NCBI GenBank assembly: GCA_018806915.1
Contig: JAGKQI010000071.1
Coordinates: 124,001 to 188,000 of the forward strand
Reading direction: 5' to 3'
Source: Phytophthora colocasiae
Lineage: Eukaryota; Oomycota; Peronosporomycetes; Peronosporales; Peronosporaceae
DNA: 64,000 bases
The translations under genes and the position numbers were made by a program. This document shows positions 30,113 through 38,418 of the stretch, in pieces (the first letter of the stretch is position 1; each line of letters begins with the position of its first letter). The notes under the pieces are model-generated. The model was given only the letters and a program-made list of their open reading frames with translations. It was not told the DNA's origin and ran no database searches.

Positions 30113-33100
30113 ATGGCTTCACATGGAACTACGAGAGGAGGACGTCGGGGACGCGGTGGTCGCAGTGTGGCGACACGTCAGTCGAAGCGTCTTCAAGGTC
30201 TTCCGCCTGACGAACAACCCGACTTGGATGCTGTTCAGAAGGCGGCACGCGAGAAGAGGAAGGCTGCACGTGAAAAGGAAGCAGTCGAGGAGGTGAACGT
30301 CCCAGAACCGGTGGTCGAGGACCAGCCTGCTGCGGAGCCTGAAGCCCAAGAGACACCCGATGTGTCTGGCGAACAAGGTTCTGAGGAAGGTCCGTCCGAA
30401 GCTGAAGCTTCTGGTGACGAGGTGGCCACTGCCCGTGAGGGTGGTGATGAGGCGTCTGAGGGAGGCGCCGATGTGGTTGAGTCCCCGGAGGTCATTGACT
30501 TGTGTTCTGAGTCGACGACTTCTGGGAAGTCCGTGGGGGAAGTGAAGACGGAACCCGGACTGGTTGATGAACGTGTCTCGAAGACTCCAAAGTCCGAAGA
30601 CACTCCGATGTCTGACGACATGCCGATGAAGTCCGAAGATTCTCTGAAGACACCGTCTGATGAGTCTGGGAGGGCCGATTCGCTGGATGGAGAACGTGCC
30701 TTGAAGTACGTACGCCGTGAGTTCCGCCGCTGGAGGGACATGGACGCTGGAAGAATTGTTCCGCCGAACGTCGAATACGCCTGGCGAACAGCGAAGCCTG
30801 ACGCAAATGTCTTTCAGAAGGCTGCGGCAGCAACGGGCGATTATATCAAGTGGCGGTGTTCTTCAGTATTTCCGGAAGACATGTGGATATCGGAGTTCTG
30901 CTTGAGGCGCCATAGTTTTGGCCGAATCCAAGACTTGTCGTACGTCGAGATCTCGATGAATACTCTGACGGCACCCGAATGCGTTGCCGTGCTTCAGACG
31001 ATGCTGTATGAAGCAGGATTTGCGTTCCATAACCTGCTACCGAGGTGGTCTCAGACCCAGGCGTCTGCTATCTTCGAACCTCAAGTGCGCAGTGTGGCGA
31101 CGGAGCTTCAGAGCCGACTTGCTGAAGAACTGGTTGAGTGGGCCACTGTGACCGCCAGGTCACAGGTCAATCGACTCCCAGAAGATGCAAAGGCAGGCAA
31201 CGAAGCACGTCAAGGCGAAGCTGATGGTATATTACGCGATGAGAAGGCTGACCTACAAGGACGACAGCTGATTATGAGACTCCGGGTGACCGGACTCAGA
31301 GTCACACATAGTTCCGACGGGTCCAGCAGTGGAGAACCGCCGCAGTCCAAGCGCCTACAGCATGGTCCGCCGCGCCCACAAGTCTCGTCGACACCATCTG
31401 CACTGTCGACGCCGTCGCTGAGTTCGCTGCCAGTATACGAGAGTCACTCTGATATCACTCGTTTGGAGTCTGGTGTACCAATGTCTGAAGATCGAGGCAG
31501 CTCTCTGACGACTGATGCGCCTGTGCCGAGTGTCATTGGGACCTCGCGTACGTCTGATGAGCACTCGTCGGGACTCCAGACCTCTCGTGGAAGTTCCACA
31601 GACTCGTCGCTGACGTCCATGAGTCGAGGGGCGTCTGCACATATGCCGTTGTCCGTCGGAGGTCTGGCGATGATCGCCCAAGGTGCTGAAGCCGGGGGAA
31701 TGCTCGCCGGAGAGTCTATGGGAATCCACGTGACACGAACACTGATGCCGGTGAAGTCGGAGCCTGAAGACTTCGAGATGTTGGAAGAGAAGCCGGAGTT
31801 TCCAGAAGTGAAGTCCGAGAGACAGTTGTCTACCAGAAATTCTGTAAGAGATTCTGTTCACCGGACGCCAGAAGCTCCATCATCGTCCGTCTCGAGTCGT
31901 GGGAGAAGCCACCAGAGCAGGCACCAGAGTCTGAAGAGCGAGGATCACCAGAAAGTGTCTTCCAGACGCCTGAGTTCCGTTGCGTCAAGCCACACACGAG
32001 GTTCCCAGAGATCAGGCCCAGCGCAGATCGAATTGAACGCTATGCGGCAGCAACAGGAATGGCAGCGTCGAATGGAACAGGAGCAGAAGGAATTTCTGGC
32101 CAGAGAACGTCTGGAATCCATGGAGCGTGAACGTCGACGTGAACAACGAGAACTTGATACGCGCCAGCAGATCCAGACACTTACCGACCGACTACTCGAG
32201 TCTGAGAGCGCCAGACTGGAAGCCCAGAGACGCGCGGATGACTTGGAAGAACGTCGGAGTCAAGCGTCAGAGTCCAAGCTCAAATGTCATTCGAAATCGT
32301 CTGAGAGACAGGTGTCCGACGAACAAGTTTCTGGTGAACAGTTTTCCGACGTACAGCGTCTGGAGACCGAGTTTGCAGATCGCTGGAAACAACGGGAAGC
32401 CGAGGCCGAAGCCGAACGTGCGCGTTGGGCAGACGAGCTGAAACGTGACTGGATTTCGCAAATGGAGACCTTACGACAGCGGGTGCACGACGTGGAGTCG
32501 GAGCGCGACAGGGAGCGAGAAAGTTCCCAGAACATGCAGCGTTTCCAGGCCGCAGAATTGAGGAACCTTCGTGCAACATTGTCCCAAGTTCAAGGGGTCG
32601 CCCACCCTGAAGTAGCAACTTTAAGTCGGATCTCCGGTGAACATGACCCTAAACCGGCAACCGGACTTCTGGTGAACAGTCGGGATACGGGAGATTGCAC
32701 ACCTGGGGTTAGGGGATCAGAAGGAGTCGCCAGCAGGGGTAGGGTTACACCCATTAAAACGACGGAGGCCTTCCATACGCCTCTTCCCTTACGGAGATCG
32801 ACCGACACCAAGCGCGCGAAGGCTGGAAGGCATGGCGCGGCCACCGCGGCCGCTACGACGACCCAGACGGCTCAAGCGGCTCCCCTGACCGAGATCAAGA
32901 CTGAAGGAAGGCGCCCAGCGACTCCCAGGCGCGAAGGACACCGGAAACCAAGCGAAAGACGCTCTGAAGATGGCCGGGACGCTCCTCGAAGGCCTGGAAG
33001 ACGCAGGAATGACCCAGACCCGGGTGGAAGCTCCAGTGATTCAAGCTCGGACTCAAGTGATTCGTCTTCTGATGACTTGGATCCTCCGGAGGTGGTCAAC

Positions 33101-33235
33101 CTGACTTCTGCGTCCCAGGGACAAGCTGGAGCGACCTTGTTGACTATGAGGCCCTTCATAAACTCCAGTATCATCGGAAATTTGATCCCCGAGCGACACT
33201 GCGAGAGCGTGTTCACTGGTGGGAGCGCTTCGTGA
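30113..33235 (+). CDS. Element 1 gag, N-terminal and coiled-coil part
   Basis: 1,040 codons from MASHGTTRGGRRGRGGRS, a basic RGG-type start. Then KAAREKRKAAREK, an acidic Ser/Glu region with VIDL (127-130) and VKTE (144-147), a conserved globular part (YVRREFRRWRDMDAG .. YIKWRCSSVFPEDMW), further VKSEPED and VKSER sites, and a long Arg/Glu-rich coiled coil (EWQRRMEQEQKEFLARERLE). The frame ends at TGGSAS because a base is missing in the A-run at 33178-33180 relative to Element 2; the capsid part continues in the next ORF. Length is unusual for a Gag because of the added N-terminal regions. Confidence 0.85.
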   Translation: MASHGTTRGGRRGRGGRSVATRQSKRLQGLPPDEQPDLDAVQKAAREKRKAAREKEAVEEVNVPEPVVEDQPAAEPEAQETPDVSGEQGSEEGPSEAEASGDEVATAREGGDEASEGGADVVESPEVIDLCSESTTSGKSVGEVKTEPGLVDERVSKTPKSEDTPMSDDMPMKSEDSLKTPSDESGRADSLDGERALKYVRREFRRWRDMDAGRIVPPNVEYAWRTAKPDANVFQKAAAATGDYIKWRCSSVFPEDMWISEFCLRRHSFGRIQDLSYVEISMNTLTAPECVAVLQTMLYEAGFAFHNLLPRWSQTQASAIFEPQVRSVATELQSRLAEELVEWATVTARSQVNRLPEDAKAGNEARQGEADGILRDEKADLQGRQLIMRLRVTGLRVTHSSDGSSSGEPPQSKRLQHGPPRPQVSSTPSALSTPSLSSLPVYESHSDITRLESGVPMSEDRGSSLTTDAPVPSVIGTSRTSDEHSSGLQTSRGSSTDSSLTSMSRGASAHMPLSVGGLAMIAQGAEAGGMLAGESMGIHVTRTLMPVKSEPEDFEMLEEKPEFPEVKSERQLSTRNSVRDSVHRTPEAPSSSVSSRGRSHQSRHQSLKSEDHQKVSSRRLSSVASSHTRGSQRSGPAQIELNAMRQQQEWQRRMEQEQKEFLARERLESMERERRREQRELDTRQQIQTLTDRLLESESARLEAQRRADDLEERRSQASESKLKCHSKSSERQVSDEQVSGEQFSDVQRLETEFADRWKQREAEAEAERARWADELKRDWISQMETLRQRVHDVESERDRERESSQNMQRFQAAELRNLRATLSQVQGVAHPEVATLSRISGEHDPKPATGLLVNSRDTGDCTPGVRGSEGVASRGRVTPIKTTEAFHTPLPLRRSTDTKRAKAGRHGAATAAATTTQTAQAAPLTEIKTEGRRPATPRREGHRKPSERRSEDGRDAPRRPGRRRNDPDPGGSSSDSSSDSSDSSSDDLDPPEVVNLTSASQGQAGATLLTMRPFINSSIIGNLIPERHCESVFTGGSAS

Positions 33236-34338
33236 ACATGGCATCTCAGGGAGCATGGACGAACAAGACCCGCATACAGGAACTCAAGCTGAAGCTCCCG
33301 GTGTCTGCCAGAGATTGGTTCAACCAGCTTCCGAAGAGCGTTTCCCGTGACTGGAAGGAATTATCGTCGGAGTTTCGCAGGCGCTATTGCAAGGCCCGGT
33401 CATCATACTCCGAGAGATATTTCACAATGGAAATGAAGAGTTCCGAGACTCCGTTGGACTTCTTCTATCGCCTGAACTCGGCCGCCGGAAAAGCTGAGGT
33501 GGACTTCAGAAAATCCTCCAGACGCCTGGAGAAACATGTCCTGAGGTACATCACCAAGCTGAAGGACGAGCGTCTGAAGATCGCGTTACAAGGCCGGAAG
33601 TTCAGGAGTATCTCGGACTTGGAATATGCTCTGCAACAGGACGAAGATGTCTGGCGGACTGCTGATCAAGACACTACGACCACCAGACATCGGGATTTCC
33701 GAGCGGACAATCTCCCACGCGGACAGTTTAAGCCGAAGCGTATGGGGAAGACTTACGTCGCCCGAGAAGCAGACCCGGATGCCTCTGACGATGTCGATGC
33801 GGACACCAGAACTCAAGAGAAGGATACCAGAGCTTCGTCGTCAGAACACGATCGCGAGATGTCTGGTGTACAATCTTCGTCTGGTGTACAATCTGCCTCT
33901 CAGGCGCCTGGCGGTGCTGATTGGACTCAGGCTCTGACAAACGAAGTTTATCGGGTCATGGACAACATGGGATGGCGACCGCCGCCCCAGTCTCCCCGAG
34001 GGTCATCAGGTCAAGATTTCCAGCATACACGTCGTGATAACCCGGACTATTGGAACAAGTTCTGCGAGAAGTGTCGTCGCTCAGGTCACTCTGAAGAGAA
34101 CTGTTGGAGAGACATTGTCTGTGACAGATGTCAGGAGAAGGGTCACCCGAGCAGGATGTGCCGAGTACCGCCGTGTGAGGTTTGCGGAAAGGTGCACTCT
34201 GGGAGACCATGCGAGGACATCAAGACTCTGGAATCCCTCAAGAAACTAGCCCGTCAAGGTACACTGAAGGACCTGCCGGATCACCTACTGGAGAGACTCC
34301 TGGGTGACGAGGCTGACTCTGGGAAACAGTTAAACTAG
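33232..34338 (+). CDS. Element 1 gag, capsid and zinc-knuckle part
   Basis: Capsid-like retrotransposon Gag domain (VSARDWFNQLPKSVSRDWKE, SYSERYFTMEMKSSETPLDF, YALQQDEDVW), a linker, then nucleocapsid with three Cys/His units: CEKCRRSGHSEENC, CDRCQEKGHPSRMC and CEVCGKVHSGRPC. It ends LLGDEADSGKQLN followed by TAG at 34336-34338, which abuts the slippery heptamer. The first ATG is not the true start: the frame continues upstream to overlap the N-terminal part. Confidence 0.88.
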   Translation: MNMASQGAWTNKTRIQELKLKLPVSARDWFNQLPKSVSRDWKELSSEFRRRYCKARSSYSERYFTMEMKSSETPLDFFYRLNSAAGKAEVDFRKSSRRLEKHVLRYITKLKDERLKIALQGRKFRSISDLEYALQQDEDVWRTADQDTTTTRHRDFRADNLPRGQFKPKRMGKTYVAREADPDASDDVDADTRTQEKDTRASSSEHDREMSGVQSSSGVQSASQAPGGADWTQALTNEVYRVMDNMGWRPPPQSPRGSSGQDFQHTRRDNPDYWNKFCEKCRRSGHSEENCWRDIVCDRCQEKGHPSRMCRVPPCEVCGKVHSGRPCEDIKTLESLKKLARQGTLKDLPDHLLERLLGDEADSGKQLN

Positions 34339-34374
34339 CAAGCCCGTCGGATGGGGATCCGAAACGCGCCGGGC
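34329..34374 (+). promoter_or_regulatory. Element 1 -1 frameshift signal at the gag stop
   Basis: GTTAAAC (34329-34335) in gag phase (G TTA AAC), then the stop TAG. A six-base spacer TAGCAA (34336-34341) is followed by a stem-loop: GCCCG (34342-34346) pairs with CGGGC (34370-34374), TCGGAT (34347-34352) with ATCCGA (34357-34362), loop GGGG. A -1 slip leads into an open frame (LASPSDGDPKRAGQG) that joins the protease. Confidence 0.78.
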
Positions 34375-34403
34375 AAGGCACACCCCCAGAGTTATGTGTT
34401 CTA

Positions 34404-35588
34404 GTGTACGTAGGACCGGAGCTGAAAACAACCCAACCTAAAAATCAACATTGCATGACCGCTTTAGCTCAAGAATCAGCCATGTCTTCAGAAATTCCGC
34501 ATCTGAGAGACAGTTCATCGGACTTTCCGAGAGACTGTTCACCGGACTTTCCGAAGAACAATGAATCGCCTCCGGACGACACTATCCAGTTTCGTCTGAA
34601 AGACGGAGAATGTTATGGCTGGTGGGAGGATCACTACCCTGATCCTGCAAAGCGTGATGTGGTTATGGTACATGGCGCTGTCAATGATCATCGGACCAAG
34701 ATTCTCCTGGACACCGGTGCGACTATTAACATCCTGAGTTACGACTTTGCGCGTAAGCTCGGACTCAGGCTAAAGTCACACAAACAAACAAAGGTGTCAG
34801 GGATGGGAGGAGTTCCGACGTACATTGGCGCCAGTGCTGAGATCAAGCTGACTCTCGGACCGAGAGTGGTTTACATTGTTGATGTCTGGGTCGCGAATAT
34901 CGGCGAAGGTATAAACGTGCTATTGGGAATGGGATTCATGTTCGCTGCTGGCCTGAGGATCAGCGTCCGTGAGGGACTGGTATCTATGCCAGACGAAGTC
35001 GTGGTGATGATGTGCAGCTGGGAGCCCGGTGATCATATCGGCAGGAACAGGTCCATCAGACCAAGTGAAGCTGTACTTCTGAGACCTGGTGAAGAATTTG
35101 TTGTTCGCATTGATTATGGTCCGACGAACCCACAACGAGAAGTCGTGTGGGCGGGACGTGGAGATCGTTGGGTGACTCAGCTGATTTATGCAGCCCGGTC
35201 ATGGCCTGTGGCGGTGCGCGTGGTAAACATTTCTGACAAGAATACTTGGGTGAATGAATTTTCTGACGTTGCAAGGATTGTGGAGTATGGATGTTTCCCA
35301 CGACATGGTCGCTTTGTACGGCCAGGCTCTGCAGCCTATCGTGACTGGGAAGTTTTGATTCTGGAGAACACTCCGTCACCAGAAACGAAGAGACGTCTGA
35401 AGGCCGAAGCTGATTTGGAGGATTTGATACCTCAGCCTCCGTGTGTGGACCATCCTGTGTACCCTTGGCCAACCAAGATCTTACAGCGTCCAAGGCTAGA
35501 CAATGCTCGAGTACAGTTCGTGAAGCCCACATCGGGCCCACGAACAAAACAAGTTCGCTTTGCTTTGGATGTGGCTACGCACAGATGA
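34404..35588 (+). CDS. Element 1 aspartic protease and downstream Pol segment
   Basis: The retropepsin active site is TKILLDTGATINILSYDF, with VSGMGGVPTYIGASAEIKL and INVLLGMGFMFAAGL downstream, and the conserved YGPTNPQREVVWAGRGDRW region. The frame is open upstream to the gag slippery site, so the GTG at 34404 is not taken as a start. A frame break at about 35585 (ATHR then TGA) separates it from the linker that continues at 35589. Confidence 0.85.
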   Translation: MYVGPELKTTQPKNQHCMTALAQESAMSSEIPHLRDSSSDFPRDCSPDFPKNNESPPDDTIQFRLKDGECYGWWEDHYPDPAKRDVVMVHGAVNDHRTKILLDTGATINILSYDFARKLGLRLKSHKQTKVSGMGGVPTYIGASAEIKLTLGPRVVYIVDVWVANIGEGINVLLGMGFMFAAGLRISVREGLVSMPDEVVVMMCSWEPGDHIGRNRSIRPSEAVLLRPGEEFVVRIDYGPTNPQREVVWAGRGDRWVTQLIYAARSWPVAVRVVNISDKNTWVNEFSDVARIVEYGCFPRHGRFVRPGSAAYRDWEVLILENTPSPETKRRLKAEADLEDLIPQPPCVDHPVYPWPTKILQRPRLDNARVQFVKPTSGPRTKQVRFALDVATHR

Positions 35589-35858
35589 CTGGGTGGATGC
35601 CGGAAAAGAGGAGGCCCGAGATACCGCTGTGGACACCGGAGATCTGGGATTGTCATCAGAGAAAACGACTCCAAAAGACTCCGGAATCACGTCTGGAATT
35701 CCGAGTAACATGGTCGAGGATGAAGTCATTCTGAGTGTTTCTGGTGAACTGTCCATGGGAGATGAGGATCCGACAGACTGTTCATGGGACATCCCAATCC
35801 AGTGTATGTTAGGTACCCCTGTGGAAAAGCTCCGAGCCAAGTACGAGCGGTGCATGAA
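35589..35858 (+). pseudogene. Element 1 protease-RT linker, frameshifted
   Basis: In the next frame the sequence continues as in Element 2: DTAVDTGDLGLSSEKTTPKD .. TDCSWDIPIQCMLGTPVEKL .. ERCMK. It stops matching at about 35858, the left breakpoint of the inverted RT block. Confidence 0.75.
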
Positions 35859-37169
35859 ATCTCGACCAGCGCGAATCTGTTCATCGGACAACTCGTAGAG
35901 CACAGCAGCGATCACCGGTAAGTCTTCAATAAACTTGTTATAGTAATTCAGACTTCCCATGAAACTCTGTACTCCCTTGAGTGTCGACGGGAACGGCAAT
36001 TCTTCCACTCCCTTGACGATCTTCGGCGTGGCTCTCAGCCCTTCAGCACTGATCCCATGCGACAGATAAGGAATCATCAGCTTCCCGAACTCGCTCTTGG
36101 GCAAGCTCACAGAAATGTTCCAGTATCTGAGTCTGAAAAGCAAGGCGTTCAAGTCTTCACAAAGTTGATCCCAGGTGGGCGCCCCATGAGCAATGTCGTC
36201 AATGTAGGAACTTCGACCGAGTACCGGTCCCATGAAGGACGGGACTGGGATGTTCCTCTGAAAGACAGTCATTTGGTCGGTGAGCACCGGAACCTCTGGC
36301 ATGTGTTCATCAGAGTTCTGAAGTTGTTCACCGGACATCAGACCATGTACGTCAGAGTTCTGGGGTTCTAACTTCAGGAATTCCAGCACATCGGGATCAA
36401 CGTCGGCCTCTTCTTCAGGTGACAATCGCACGAACCCCCACAGACAGTTATCCAGCATAGCCTGGTACACCAGAGGGGCGTTCTTCAGACCGAAGGGCAT
36501 TCTTACCCACTGAAAGTGTCCAAATGGGCAAATGAAGGCTGAGATCAGCCTTGCACGCTCCGTCATTCGGATAGCCCAAAAACCACTCGCCATATCCAGA
36601 CTCATAAACCACAGTGCTGCCTCAAAACCAATCAACAGATCGTCTATCAGGGGCAACGGATAACGCGACAACTGGATAAAACCATTCACCACTCGATAAT
36701 CAATGCACATGCGTATATCCACACCATTTTTCTTGAGAACAATCACTATTGGTGATGCCCAAGGCGAAGTCGAGTACTCGATGAGTCCGATCTCCAGGAG
36801 CTTCTTCAGCAGTTCGTACACCTTGATCGTCAGGTGAGGGGCAACGGATCTCGGACGTTGGGCAACAGGTTTAGCGTCTCCCACGTCCAAGTCACAGACC
36901 ACGCCCCTTGCCGGGGCAGGTGCGGCATTGCCGTCTCCCAGAATGATTTTCCGATGATACTTCAGAATGTCCCTGAGTTTCTTCTCCATTTCCGGCGTTG
37001 TTTTCCCGGGTACTCCGACGTCATCCTTGTCGATATCGCATTCGGGAGTCAGATCTTCCAATTCAGGCAGCATAACCAGTTGGTCACGTAATTGAGAGAG
37101 TAGCTCTGTTCCTTCCCGTATGTAGACACCGGGTTCCAGATCCAATTCCTCATTCGTGACTCGCAGACC
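35859..37169 (-). pseudogene. Element 1 reverse transcriptase, inverted within the element
   Basis: On the minus strand an uninterrupted frame (37145 down past 35859) encodes the whole RT: LDLEPGVYIREGTELLSQLR, ASPIVIVLKKNGVDIRMCID, FEAALWFMSLDMASGFWAIR, PFGLKNAPLVYQAMLDNCLW and the YIDD box (GRSSYIDDIAHGAPTW). All other genes of this element are on the plus strand. Element 2 shows the ancestral order, so the block has been flipped, with about 80 bp lost at the right junction. The RT itself has no stop and keeps its catalytic residues but cannot be translated with Gag-Pol. Confidence 0.88.
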
Positions 37170-38337
37170 TTTCGTTATTATACCTCATGCGAACCCGTGG
37201 GCTGCTTCAGCCGTCTTGGGACAGGAGTACGATGGAGTGATACACCCCGTACGGTTCACTGGACGTGTGTTGAATGAGGCGGAGCTCAGGTATCACATCG
37301 CAGAGAAAGAGGTCATAGCGATCCTCAGGGTTCTGGAGAACTTTCGGGCTCTGGTAAACATGAGTCCCGTGATCACGGTGTACACCAGACATTCGGTGCT
37401 GAAATGGCTCCTGTCATCCAGTTCGGCTGATGGTCGGAACGTGAAGTGGGGATTGAAGTTGTCACATTGGAACTTGGAGATTCGCAGGATCCAGCGAGAT
37501 GAAGATGGTCTCCCGGCCATTCTTGGAGCGGGCATCACACCCCGTGAACACCTCGATGAGGTCTCTGAAAACCTCATCCCCGTCAAGGGGCGAGTCAAAC
37601 CTCCGACTCCCATTAGCGTGGAGATGCTAGAGGCTGATTACCGAGGTTGTGTTCTGAGTTTCGATGGTGCCGCCAAGACATCCACTCGCCTGGGAAGCTG
37701 CGGATGTGTGCTCTGGGAGCTCCCGGGGTGGAACATCCTGGAAGCCCAAGGGTTCGCTCTGAAAGACGTCACTGTGAACGACTCAGAGTACTGTGGTCTG
37801 ATCAATGGATTGAAGTTAGCTTTGGAACGTGGCATCCGAGACTTGGTGGTTGTCGGAGACTCTCGTATCGCTATCCAGCAAGCTCAAGGACTGATCAATT
37901 GTAATCAGCCGAACCTGCAGCGGAAATTGGCCGAGTTTGAGTCTCTGAAAATCAAATTCCAGTCTCTGAAGCTAGTGCACGTGAAGCGTGAGTTCAATCA
38001 AGCAGCGGACTATTTGACGTCCAAGACTCTTGTTCTTGGCGAGTCCTGGCAGGTCCAAGACCCTGACGAACTGACTCATCTGAGACTGGTGTCCAAGATT
38101 CCAGAGAAGTTGATGAAGCCTCCCGAAGGGGTGTCTTCTGAAGCCCCGGATGATGTTCACCAGACCTCTGGTGAACACGATTGTACACCGGAGATGGATG
38201 ACCCAGGGCCAGAGTCTGCGCCCCTGCCTCATGCTGCCAAGGTGCTTGTTGCCATCACTCGTGCACGCAATCAGGAAGAAGCAAACCTACCAGATGACGC
38301 GGAGGCTCGTGAACCCATGGGCCCATTGGAGTTTTAG
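37156..38337 (+). CDS. Element 1 degenerate RNase H plus second complete RNase H
   Basis: First part (about residues 1-120): gypsy RNase H fold with lost catalytic acids (FVIIPHANPWAASAVLGQ; TRHSVLKWLL) and only AEKEVIAIL keeping Glu. Second part: SFDGAAKTSTRLGSCGCVLW (Asp), VNDSEYCGLINGLKLALERG (Glu), LVVVGDSRIAIQQAQ (Asp) and REFNQAADYL (Asp), an RNase H of the type with all four acids. The ORF ends at TAG 38335-38337 where Element 2 has CAG (GPLEF-Gln); the same frame then runs on into integrase. Confidence 0.85.
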   Translation: MTRRPFVIIPHANPWAASAVLGQEYDGVIHPVRFTGRVLNEAELRYHIAEKEVIAILRVLENFRALVNMSPVITVYTRHSVLKWLLSSSSADGRNVKWGLKLSHWNLEIRRIQRDEDGLPAILGAGITPREHLDEVSENLIPVKGRVKPPTPISVEMLEADYRGCVLSFDGAAKTSTRLGSCGCVLWELPGWNILEAQGFALKDVTVNDSEYCGLINGLKLALERGIRDLVVVGDSRIAIQQAQGLINCNQPNLQRKLAEFESLKIKFQSLKLVHVKREFNQAADYLTSKTLVLGESWQVQDPDELTHLRLVSKIPEKLMKPPEGVSSEAPDDVHQTSGEHDCTPEMDDPGPESAPLPHAAKVLVAITRARNQEEANLPDDAEAREPMGPLEF

Positions 38338-38418
38338 GAAGAACGCTGGCGGCGGATCAAAGTTCACCAGACTCAAGATGTTCATCTGGCAGAACTCATC
38401 AAGTTCCTTAAGGGCGAC

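Noticed and set aside
35496..37145. Inverted RT as a separate retroelement inserted on the minus strand
   Set aside because: It has no LTRs, gag, protease or integrase of its own, and its two ends correspond exactly to the gap in Element 1 pol.
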